64,000 bases of DNA. It comes from CAWHPS01 sp963831235. GTDB taxonomy: Bacteria > Fibrobacterota > OXYB2-FULL-49-7 > JAEUSG01. The notes under the pieces are model-generated. The model was not told where the DNA came from. It did no database searches and saw nothing but the letters and a program-made list of their open reading frames with translations. Positions 1 through 6,848 of this stretch are shown here, one piece after another (positions within the stretch are counted from its first letter, which is position 1; every line of letters begins with the position of its first letter). The translations under genes and the position numbers were made by a program. The DNA lies in assembly GCA_963831235.1 (NCBI GenBank), contig CAWHPS010000035.1:62001-126000 (forward strand), written 5' to 3'.

Positions 1-1
1 C

Positions 2-244
2 GTCTGCAAAATCACGGAACTTTTACGTCTTGCACCGTCAACTGTTTCCAAACACATGTCTGTTTTAAAAAGCAGCGGTCTTGTTGAATCCCGCAAAGAA
101 GGGCGCTGGATATACTACAGGCTTCCGGTTAAATCAGCAAGTCCTGCTGTTCGGGATGCCCTTAAACTCGTCTTCTCTTGTACAGAATGCGATCCGATAT
201 TAGTAAAAGATCAGGCTGCCCTTAAAAAGATTTGCAGTTGCTAG
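2..244 (+). CDS. arsR: ArsR-family transcriptional regulator, 5'-truncated by window edge
   Basis: This is the C-terminal 80 residues of a winged-helix metalloregulator; the beginning lies outside the window. The open frame runs from base 2 and reads VCKITELL, then the recognition helix PSTVSKHMSVLKSSGLV and the wing RKEGRWIYYRL, which is the classic ArsR/SmtB pattern. ArsR-type proteins repress their operon until arsenite, or another thiophilic metal, binds cysteines. A Cys sits in the VC of the alpha-3 region, and the tail adds SCTEC and a terminal CSC, so several thiols are available. It lies 22 bases upstream of hgcA on the same strand and probably controls the hgcAB-ars operon. Family assignment is secure; the ligand is inference. 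Confidence 0.9.
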   Translation, partial: VCKITELLRLAPSTVSKHMSVLKSSGLVESRKEGRWIYYRLPVKSASPAVRDALKLVFSCTECDPILVKDQAALKKICSC

Positions 245-266
245 TAAACAATCGCAAGGAGCATGT

Positions 267-1343
267 ATGTCAAATGCCTGTTGCGGAACAATGTCTAAAA
301 ATAATGGAACAGACACCCTTGCCCCTTCACCCTGGTCCATTGATTCCATCTGGAAATTTGCTGATTATTATGGTGCAATTGCTGTAAGGCTTTTTGACTC
401 CAAAAGAAACAGCTATAAGGTCAATCCGGGCCTGTACAAACTGGGCCATCCTGCACCCGACTCTCCTGTGTTTGCGTCTGCCAATTACAAATTAAGCTTT
501 GATATCCTGCGTAAATCGCTCTCTAATATTGATTGCTGGATTCTTGTCCTAGATACCAAGGGAATAAACGTCTGGTGCGCTGCTGGAAAAGGCACATTTG
601 GAACAAATGAATTGAATAAGCAGATCATGCTTACCAATCTGCACAACAAAGTAACGCATCGTAAAATTATTGTGCCGCAACTTGGCGCATCTAATTTAAA
701 GGCGCATGAGGTCAAAAAACTCACGGATTTTCATGTTGAATACGGGCCTGTTCGGGCTCGGGATTTAAAGGAATATCTGAATAACGGTCATAAGGCATCT
801 GCCAAAATGCGTGCAATCCAATTTCCAATGTATGATCGTTTTATACTTACACCAATGGAAATAGCACAAGCCTATAAACCTGTTTTAATTTTTCTAATAT
901 GCTCTATTTTCCTGACAGGGGTAATCAAATCTAATCTTCAGGTAACACAGGTTTGGCGGCTAATGCTTCCAATTATTCTTGGAAGCCTTATAAGCCTTGC
1001 AGGAGGAGCATTTATTACTCCTCTTTTCCTGCCCTTTATTCCATTTCGTTCTTTTGCCTTGAAAGGTCTTTGGGTTGGCATTTTGTGCATTGGTATTTAC
1101 CTTGGTTGTAATCCGGAGATTTTTAATTCTTTGCCGCTCTTCATTTTCCTCTGTATTATGGCGCCAGCTTTCAGTTCTTTTCTTGCGCTGAATTTTACTG
1201 GAGCATCCACATTCACCAATCCTTCGGGTGTTAAAAAAGAGATGAAGGCTTCAATCCCTTTCTATATAGGGGCTGCGGCAATTTCGCTTTCTTTACTTAT
1301 TGCATTTTTCATACAAATCTGGAGGGCCAAATGGTATATATGA
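267..1343 (+). CDS. hgcA: HgcA, corrinoid mercury methyltransferase
   Basis: HgcA is the membrane corrinoid protein that transfers a methyl group to Hg(II) in mercury-methylating anaerobes. The diagnostic cap-helix motif NVWCAAGK is present at residues 101-108, with the cobalt-coordinating Cys at 104. The N-terminal cytosolic corrinoid-binding domain (about 20-190) is followed by four to five hydrophobic segments between about 205 and 352, which is the family architecture. Length (358 aa) is normal. The start is supported by AAGGAG at 256-261. The end overlaps hgcB by 13 bases, as expected for the obligate hgcAB pair. The unusual part is the setting: an ArsR regulator upstream and arsenate/arsenite genes directly downstream. 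Confidence 0.96.
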   Translation: MSNACCGTMSKNNGTDTLAPSPWSIDSIWKFADYYGAIAVRLFDSKRNSYKVNPGLYKLGHPAPDSPVFASANYKLSFDILRKSLSNIDCWILVLDTKGINVWCAAGKGTFGTNELNKQIMLTNLHNKVTHRKIIVPQLGASNLKAHEVKKLTDFHVEYGPVRARDLKEYLNNGHKASAKMRAIQFPMYDRFILTPMEIAQAYKPVLIFLICSIFLTGVIKSNLQVTQVWRLMLPIILGSLISLAGGAFITPLFLPFIPFRSFALKGLWVGILCIGIYLGCNPEIFNSLPLFIFLCIMAPAFSSFLALNFTGASTFTNPSGVKKEMKASIPFYIGAAAISLSLLIAFFIQIWRAKWYI

Positions 1344-1636
1344 AAGATGTTACATCATTGCAATACAATGTTTCCTCTTGCAATGGTTGCAGCAGATGCA
1401 CACAGGTTTGTCCAAGGAATGTTTTTGTAATGCAAGGCAATAAAGCTGTTCTTACAAGCAAAGACAAATGCATTGAATGCGGTGCCTGCATGAACAATTG
1501 CGCTTCAGGGGCTATTTCTGTCAAACCTGGCGTAGGATGCGCTGCGGCCATGTTTGATGGACTCTTGCGGTTTGGGGACATGGAAAAGGGAACCTGCGGG
1601 TGCGAAAGTGATGATGATAACCGAGGCTGTTGCTGA
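1331..1636 (+). CDS. hgcB: HgcB, 2[4Fe-4S] ferredoxin for mercury methylation
   Basis: HgcB supplies electrons to reduce the HgcA corrinoid and is thought to hand Hg(II) to it through cysteine thiols. Two 4Fe-4S motifs are visible: CNGCSRCTQVCP (17-28) and CIECGACMNNC (47-57). The second contains the CIECGAC string typical of HgcB. Cys70 lies in a GVGC motif matching the conserved extra Cys of known HgcB proteins. The tail has CGC and ends in the vicinal pair Cys100-Cys101, also a family hallmark. GGAGG at 1321-1325 supports the start. It overlaps hgcA and is followed 17 bases later by arsC. Confidence 0.95.
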   Translation: MVYMKDVTSLQYNVSSCNGCSRCTQVCPRNVFVMQGNKAVLTSKDKCIECGACMNNCASGAISVKPGVGCAAAMFDGLLRFGDMEKGTCGCESDDDNRGCC

Positions 1637-1653
1637 TACCAGGAAACAAAGTC

Positions 1654-2109
1654 ATGGAAAATAAGCTTAAAATATTATTTCTTTGAACCGGCAACTCCTG
1701 TAGGAGTCAGATGGCAGAAGGTTTTGCGCGGCATTTTAAGAATGATGTACTGGAACCCTATTCCGCTGGAATTGAAATACATGATCTGAATCCTTTTGCC
1801 GTGCAGGTTATGGCAGAAGTTGAAATCGATATCTCACATCAAAGACCCAAGCCTGTCCGCGAGCTTATAAACATTGGTTTTGATTTTGTTATAACCGTTT
1901 GCGATGATGCAAATGAAACCTGTCCTGTTTTCTTTGGTAAAACAAACCGTGTTCATATGAGTTTTGATGATCCACCAAGGCTTGCAAAAATGATACAGGA
2001 TGAACAAGGCAAACTTGATTGTTATCGTCTGGTTCGCGATCAAATAAAAGACTATATCCTAACCCTTCCAAATGCCCTATACTTAAAAAAAGGAAAACAC
2101 AATGATTAA
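1654..2109 (+). CDS. arsC: Arsenate reductase ArsC (LMW-phosphatase type) with in-frame TGA at the catalytic Cys; candidate selenoprotein
   Basis: ATG at 1654 opens a frame reading MENKLKILFL, then TGA (1684-1686), then TGNSCRSQMAEGFAR. In thioredoxin-coupled ArsC enzymes the P-loop is C-T-G-N-S-C-R-S, so TGA replaces exactly the nucleophilic cysteine (residue 11). The second P-loop Cys (16), Arg17 and the redox pair Cys83/Cys90 (CDDANETC) are all intact and the remaining 140 codons are open. A hairpin ACTCC-TGTA-GGAGT sits at 1694-1707 just after the TGA. The simplest reading is selenocysteine insertion giving a 151-residue enzyme. The alternative is a nonsense mutation; restarting at ATG 1711 would remove the active site. 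The gene sits between hgcB and a thiol-redox gene pair in one operon. Confidence 0.85.
1694..1707 (+). promoter_or_regulatory. Candidate bacterial SECIS hairpin downstream of the arsC TGA
   Basis: The 5-bp perfect stem ACTCC/GGAGT encloses the tetraloop TGTA, with G as second loop base. The stem begins 8 bases after the TGA and the loop G is 14 bases after it. Bacterial SECIS elements are short hairpins right after the UGA with a G early in the loop. The spacing here is slightly shorter than is usual, so this is a candidate only. Confidence 0.45.
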
Positions 2110-2743
2110 TCAGGAATCTCCTGAAAAGCCCTCTTCGGAACCTTGCTGCGGACCGGATTGCGGATGCAATGCAAAACCTGCTTCATCCAAAGGTAAAAAG
2201 ATTTTACTGACAATTGTCCTTGTGGCTGTTTGCGTCATATTGGTTTACAAACTGGCTTTTCAGGCAGAAGCCATACCAACAGCCGTGAATCCCGGTTTTA
2301 ACACACCCGGAACCCTCCCTTCAGCACAAACAAATACGTCTTTAAACTCAAGCTTTTCTCAGCTCGAAATGCTTTCATCCATGAATGCTTTGAATGAAAA
2401 AGCCATGGACAAAAATGCTGTCATGGTTTGGGTGCCGTCACAAACCATAAGTTCGATTCCTGAAACTGTGCTTGCTGCTATGCAATCAGCCCAACAAACA
2501 ATTAAGTCAAAAGGTGTTAATTTAGGAGTTTATCAGCTCCAGGCCGGTTCCATGGATCAAACAAACATGGCCAAACAGCTTTCCTTGCCTGTTGTATTGG
2601 TACTGAGCAAAGGAGCGGGAATGGGCACAGTAACAGGTGAAATCACAACCGAAAAGTTGCTTGAAGCTTATGTTTCGTCCAACCGCACAGGAGGATGCTG
2701 CCCATCCGGAGCCGGTAGCCCTAATTGTAAACCGGCGCAATAG
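2102..2743 (+). CDS. Cys-rich membrane-anchored thioredoxin-fold-like protein of the ars operon
   Basis: A 213-residue protein with a short cytosolic N-terminus rich in Cys (CCGPDCGC at about 15-22), one transmembrane helix (about 34-53), a Ser/Thr/Asn-rich linker and a domain at about 100-195. That domain looks thioredoxin-like (strand VMVWVP, a long helix, then LSLPVVLVLSKG with a cis-Pro-type LP). The usual CxxC is missing; its place is taken by VPSQ. The C-terminus again carries CC and a further Cys. The start overlaps the arsC stop by 8 bases. It precedes a CcdA-like protein, so an extracytoplasmic thiol-relay role or metal(loid) binding is plausible, but the function is not established. 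Confidence 0.7.
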   Translation: MINQESPEKPSSEPCCGPDCGCNAKPASSKGKKILLTIVLVAVCVILVYKLAFQAEAIPTAVNPGFNTPGTLPSAQTNTSLNSSFSQLEMLSSMNALNEKAMDKNAVMVWVPSQTISSIPETVLAAMQSAQQTIKSKGVNLGVYQLQAGSMDQTNMAKQLSLPVVLVLSKGAGMGTVTGEITTEKLLEAYVSSNRTGGCCPSGAGSPNCKPAQ

Positions 2744-2750
2744 GTTATAC

Positions 2751-3446
2751 ATGCAAAATACTTTGATTGCCACACTCCAGCAATGGGTTTCTCATCCGCT
2801 TGGGCTACTTATTGCACTTGCATTGGGTGCTGTAAGCGCATTCGCAAGCGCATGCTGCACCTTACCTGTCATGGGACTTCTTTTGGGCTATTCAGGAACA
2901 ACTTCTAATGGTGAACACAAATCGTCTATTAAAACAGCTCTTTTGTTTGCTTTAGGAAGTACCCTGGCTTTAATGCTGGTCGGCGGTATTGCAGGATTTG
3001 TCGGGCAGGCAGCGCAAACCGGTTTAGGTCGTTATTGGAAGGTATTCGCCGGGCTGACAGCTATTATTTTCGGGCTTGCAACAATTAAAGTCCTACCTAT
3101 CAGCCTGACACTTCCCGGACCTGGTAAACGAATAGCGGATCTACAAAACATAAGCCCTATTTTATTCGGCCTTATAATGGGTGGAGCAATTGCCGTTTGC
3201 TCGCTGCCCTGCAATCCAGGCATCTTTATTGTCATGGGCGCGGCCATACTTCAGGGAGAAATTACCCGTGCCATACTTTTGCTAACTGCATTTGCTGTTG
3301 GATTCAGTATTCCCTTGAGCACATTGGTTCTGGGCTTGTCACTTGGAAAAGGCTTGGTAAAAACAAAAACCTTGGACAAAGTCATCCGACTATTTTCCGG
3401 CAGCATTCTTATAATCGTGGGGTTTTATCTTCTCCTATCATTATAA
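2751..3446 (+). CDS. ccdA: CcdA/DsbD-type thiol-disulfide transporter
   Basis: A 231-residue polytopic membrane protein of the CcdA/DsbD transmembrane family, which moves reducing equivalents from cytosolic thioredoxin across the membrane. About six hydrophobic segments are visible. The redox cysteines fall in the expected places: CCTLP at 35-39 in the first helix and CSLPC at 150-154 in the fourth. I chose the ATG at 2751 because the protein then starts directly before the first helix; an upstream open extension overlaps the preceding gene and carries no domain. It lies 7 bases after the thioredoxin-like gene, so the two probably work together, perhaps keeping ArsC or metal-binding thiols reduced. 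Confidence 0.85.
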   Translation: MQNTLIATLQQWVSHPLGLLIALALGAVSAFASACCTLPVMGLLLGYSGTTSNGEHKSSIKTALLFALGSTLALMLVGGIAGFVGQAAQTGLGRYWKVFAGLTAIIFGLATIKVLPISLTLPGPGKRIADLQNISPILFGLIMGGAIAVCSLPCNPGIFIVMGAAILQGEITRAILLLTAFAVGFSIPLSTLVLGLSLGKGLVKTKTLDKVIRLFSGSILIIVGFYLLLSL

Positions 3447-3463
3447 TACAACCGATCAGAACT

Positions 3464-4507
3464 ATGAATAATACGAAACAACTTCCTTTTCTTGATAGGT
3501 ACCTGACCCTTTGGATATTTATTGTGATGGGACTCGGTATTGTCATGGGCAACTTTTTTCCGGAAATATCGTCCTTTCTCTCAAAACTCTCTTTGGGCAC
3601 AACCTCAATCCCAATTGCAATTGGCTTAATTGTTATGATGTACCCTCCTTTGGCAAAGGTCAATTACCGCCGTATCGGAGAAGTATTCAGTGATCGCAAA
3701 GCACTATCGTTATCCCTGATACAAAACTGGCTCATCGGCCCCGTCCTTATGTTCCTGCTCGCAATCATCTTTCTGCGCGGGCAACCTCATCTAATGACCG
3801 GGGTCATTATTATCGGTCTTGCCAGATGTATTGCCATGGTCATTGTATGGAACAGTCTGGCAAAAGGAAACAGCGAATACGCGGCTGCGCTTGTTGCATT
3901 TAATTCTGTTTTTCAGGTTTTATTTTTTGCGTTTTATGCATGGATATTTGTTACAGTGCTCCCACCGTTGTTCGGCTTGAACGGATACGCTGTAAATGTT
4001 TCCATGAAAGATATTGCCATCAGTGTTGGCATTTACCTTGGAATCCCCTTTGCTGCTGGGTTTGTAACACGTATGGTACTGGAACCCATCAAGGGGGAAG
4101 AATGGTACACAACTAAATTCATGCCGCGAATCGGTCCTTTGGCGCTTATAGCGCTTCTTTTTACCATTTTCATCATGTTTGTTTATAAAGGTAATGCTAT
4201 TATTTCCCTACCGTTCGATGTTTTACGTGTGGCAATTCCTTTGGGGATTTATTTTCTTATCATGTTTTTCGGTTCATTCTTTGTAACTAGGAAACTAGGC
4301 ATCAGTTATGAAGCTGCGGTCAGTCTTTCGTTTACAGCCGCGAGCAATAATTTCGAACTGGCCATTGCAGTTGCTGTGGGGGTTTTCGGCATTGCTTCGC
4401 AGGAAGCATTCGCGGCAGTTATCGGACCACTTATTGAAGTTCCTGTCATGATCGCACTAGTGAATGTAGCGCTCAAATTCAGACATTCGTTTGCAAAAAT
4501 AAACTGA
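3464..4507 (+). CDS. acr3: ACR3-family arsenite efflux permease
   Basis: ACR3 exports As(III) across the inner membrane using the proton gradient. The 347-residue product has about ten hydrophobic helices. It carries the family motif GLARCIAMVIVWN, whose Cys122 corresponds to the essential Cys, and the late motif SFTAASNNFELAIAV. The ATG at 3464 gives the usual family length; longer frames upstream run through ccdA. Seventeen bases separate it from ccdA. With arsC upstream it completes arsenate reduction plus arsenite export. Confidence 0.95.
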   Translation: MNNTKQLPFLDRYLTLWIFIVMGLGIVMGNFFPEISSFLSKLSLGTTSIPIAIGLIVMMYPPLAKVNYRRIGEVFSDRKALSLSLIQNWLIGPVLMFLLAIIFLRGQPHLMTGVIIIGLARCIAMVIVWNSLAKGNSEYAAALVAFNSVFQVLFFAFYAWIFVTVLPPLFGLNGYAVNVSMKDIAISVGIYLGIPFAAGFVTRMVLEPIKGEEWYTTKFMPRIGPLALIALLFTIFIMFVYKGNAIISLPFDVLRVAIPLGIYFLIMFFGSFFVTRKLGISYEAAVSLSFTAASNNFELAIAVAVGVFGIASQEAFAAVIGPLIEVPVMIALVNVALKFRHSFAKIN

Positions 4508-4540
4508 ATTTAAACTACGCTTCAAAAAAGAATTAAGGAT

Positions 4541-5131
4541 ATGCGGAAAAGTATAATAGTGATAATTGTTTTGGCAATTATCTTCCTGTGTACATTTCAT
4601 ACTTTACTTATGAGATCCATGTTTTCTTTTTTATGCGTAAACAAACCAGTTAATGCGAAAGTGCTTGTTATTGAAGGATGGCTTTCAGATCGGATGCTTA
4701 AAGAAGCTGCGGCCGAGTTTCATAGAGGAAATTATTCTTTTTGCCTTGTAAGCGGCAAACCCTATGGGGTCCGTTCACCGGCTTGCGCTATGATAGAGTT
4801 TGGTCTTGATACCCCTGTTGTCAAATTTACTGAGGCCAAAACAAAATTAGGCCATAATACTTATTATATGGCGCTTGCAGCCCGAACATGGCTTCAGACT
4901 AATAATCCTGATATCACAACTCTCAACATTTTTACTGCCGGCCCGCATGGACGCAAATCATGGACAATAATGAAGCGAGTTTTCGGGTCAGGTTTTTCCA
5001 TTGGTGTAATCTCTTCATCAATTGAACCTGAAGATGTCAATTTATGGTGGGGATCAATACGAGGTGTTTATAATATGATTAAATATGAAATCGGGTATAT
5101 TTATGCTATGGTATGGCCCTTTGACAGATAA
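4541..5131 (+). CDS. YdcF/SanA-like (DUF218) membrane-anchored protein
   Basis: A 196-residue protein with one N-terminal transmembrane anchor (about 5-25), followed by a domain resembling the YdcF/SanA/ElyC family. The visible family-like segments are VLVIEGWLSD, where the strand and following loop open the domain, LVSGKPYG, and the later TAGPHGRKS. Family members act in envelope processes, but the substrate is unknown. It starts 33 bases after acr3 on the same strand and may be the last gene of the operon. I see no clear terminator after it. Confidence 0.65.
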   Translation: MRKSIIVIIVLAIIFLCTFHTLLMRSMFSFLCVNKPVNAKVLVIEGWLSDRMLKEAAAEFHRGNYSFCLVSGKPYGVRSPACAMIEFGLDTPVVKFTEAKTKLGHNTYYMALAARTWLQTNNPDITTLNIFTAGPHGRKSWTIMKRVFGSGFSIGVISSSIEPEDVNLWWGSIRGVYNMIKYEIGYIYAMVWPFDR

Positions 5132-5183
5132 ATAGTTTAACCGAAAAGGAGAAAAACTTAATGAAAATAAAAAGCCGTTGACT

Positions 5184-6086
5184 TTACTTTGAAATTAACT
5201 CAATCCATTTTTCCATCAGCTTTTCTCCATAAAAAATAAGTGCAAGCCCGCCTAAAAGCAGAAAAAGAGCGGGGAATAAAAAAGGCACAGCTGTTTCCTT
5301 GCCTGCCAGTATCCCAAGAAACATTGCGAGCGGTGGATTGACAAAGACATAGCTTACCACTCTGTGGTTTGGCTCGTGTTTAAGAAGAAAAGTATAAGCT
5401 ACCAATGCGATAGAGCCAAATAGTGTCAGATAGGCAAGGCCGAGGATGGATGTCCATGACCATTCCACGGAAGCAACTGCTGGAATGTTTATCAGAGGTC
5501 TTAAGACAACGGTAACTAGTATTCCAACACCAAAGAGCTGTATAGCCGCATTAACTAGGTTATCAGATGGCAATGTCAGTTTTTTACTGAGTGTTGTGCC
5601 GAGTGCCCATAAAAGAACGCCTGTAGCCATAAGTGGCATTTCCAGAGAAAAGACATTGAAGTTTAAGTTTCCATGGTAAAGCAACATGGCTACTCCAGTT
5701 AGCCCGAGAATAGCACCAATCATATGGACAAAGCGAATCTTTTTTCTTAGAATGAGCCTGTCCCACATCATCACTGCCATGGGGCAAGCCGCAACAATCA
5801 GCGCTGCCAGATAACTATCCACTTTTCGTTGTGCTATTGTAATGAGCCCATTTCCACCAATTAAAAGCAGGCAGCCAATGATCATAGAAGAACCGAGCTG
5901 GGCAAGTGAGGGAAAAGGTTTTAATCTTTGCTTCAGAATAACAAGTATGATCAGGAACAGGCCGCCAAGGAGAAATCTTAATCCAACAACCCAGAAGGGT
6001 GGAATGGTCTGTACGCAGAGTTTGATTGCAAAGTAAGTTGAACCCCACACTAAATATATGGTTATATAAGCAAGGAGCGTTCTCAC
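5184..6086 (-). CDS. EamA-family (DMT) transporter
   Basis: A 300-residue membrane protein of the drug/metabolite transporter superfamily. Ten hydrophobic helices form two EamA repeats. The first begins with YLVWGSTYFAIKLC and the second with LWALGTTLSKKL near the middle. The end, with basic residues after the last helix, is typical. The start codon is GTG at 6086 (minus). It is convergent with the ars operon and divergent from the transposon-like element and amtB. The exported substrate cannot be told from sequence; such proteins often export amino acids or metabolites. Confidence 0.88.
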   Translation of the reverse strand: MRTLLAYITIYLVWGSTYFAIKLCVQTIPPFWVVGLRFLLGGLFLIILVILKQRLKPFPSLAQLGSSMIIGCLLLIGGNGLITIAQRKVDSYLAALIVAACPMAVMMWDRLILRKKIRFVHMIGAILGLTGVAMLLYHGNLNFNVFSLEMPLMATGVLLWALGTTLSKKLTLPSDNLVNAAIQLFGVGILVTVVLRPLINIPAVASVEWSWTSILGLAYLTLFGSIALVAYTFLLKHEPNHRVVSYVFVNPPLAMFLGILAGKETAVPFLFPALFLLLGGLALIFYGEKLMEKWIELISK

Positions 6087-6274
6087 GATGTTTGCTTTTT
6101 ATAAAAATGAGAATTTCCCATAAAGTTAAAATATAATTATATCCTACTCAAGGTACTTATACTAAAACCTGAAATCCACTTTAAATATGAATAAATATCC
6201 CTGCCGCCATATCACAATACTACAAAAATGTCGTTTATAATGAATAATGTGGGTATTATATCAATATTTATTTA

Positions 6275-6617
6275 CACTACTGTCCCAATATTACTCGCAC
6301 AAAATCAATTGGTTACAGGCTGTCATGTCGAATTCACGCATGTCAATATCTACAACTGCTTGATTTATAGACTGTTTCATAAAAAGTGAGACACTTAAAA
6401 TTTGCAAGGTTGAGTAGGGAATTGATTTAATATTTATTCGTTTCTTTACGATATCGATTAAGATATAAATAAAAAACGCTCCTTTATGGCAGATTGCCGC
6501 AAAGAAACGAATGGAAAATACTTTAGAGTTCAAATCGAAAAAAACACAAAGCATGTTTATCTTTCAAGTTTACAATATGTTACATCGATTTCCAAATTCA
6601 ACGTTGGGACAGCAGTG
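6275..6617. mobile_element. 343-bp MITE-like element with 18-bp TIRs and 9-bp target duplication
   Basis: The left end (6275-6292) reads CACTACTGTCCCAATATT, and the reverse complement of the right end (6600-6617) reads CACTGCTGTCCCAACGTT, 15 of 18 identical. Both ends are flanked by the perfect 9-base direct repeat ATTTATTTA (6266-6274 and 6618-6626), which is what target-site duplication leaves. No transposase-length frame exists inside, so this is a non-autonomous or internally deleted insertion sequence. It lies in the 762-bp gap between the EamA gene and amtB. Apart from this element and the sigma-54 promoter I see nothing else in that gap. Confidence 0.8.
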
Positions 6618-6793
6618 ATTTATTTAGGCAGTCGCATCTATTAAACGGATTATAATAATTATATGGATACAATAATGACTAAATTGTAATTATAATAGTT
6701 TATAATATTACAAATAAGTATTATTATAATCTTTGAAGAGAAACCAGCTTAGCTATCTCCTTATCTGTCATTTTCTTATTGGTCAAAAAAAAT

Positions 6794-6810
6794 TTGGTAT
6801 CAACATTGCA
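6794..6810 (+). promoter_or_regulatory. Sigma-54 (-24/-12) promoter of amtB
   Basis: TTGGTATCAACATTGCA contains the invariant GG (6796-6797) and GC (6808-6809) separated by exactly 10 bases, matching the RpoN consensus. It lies about 40 bases before the amtB start, leaving room for a leader with the strong ribosome site GAGGAGG (6836-6842). Nitrogen-limited, NtrC-type control is the expected regulation for this operon. Confidence 0.8.
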
Positions 6811-6848
6811 TTTCTATTTCAGAATTTAACTTTACGAGGAGGTCCAAT

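Noticed and set aside
1684..1686. TGA in arsC as sign of a reassigned genetic code
   Set aside because: Other intact genes in the window (hgcB, acr3, PilZ gene) end in TGA directly before the next gene, so TGA is a stop codon here in general.
6291..6554. 87-codon minus-strand frame inside the MITE-like element
   Set aside because: No family similarity, no ribosome site, and it is contained in a non-coding transposon-like element. It might be a decayed transposase remnant but cannot be shown to be one.
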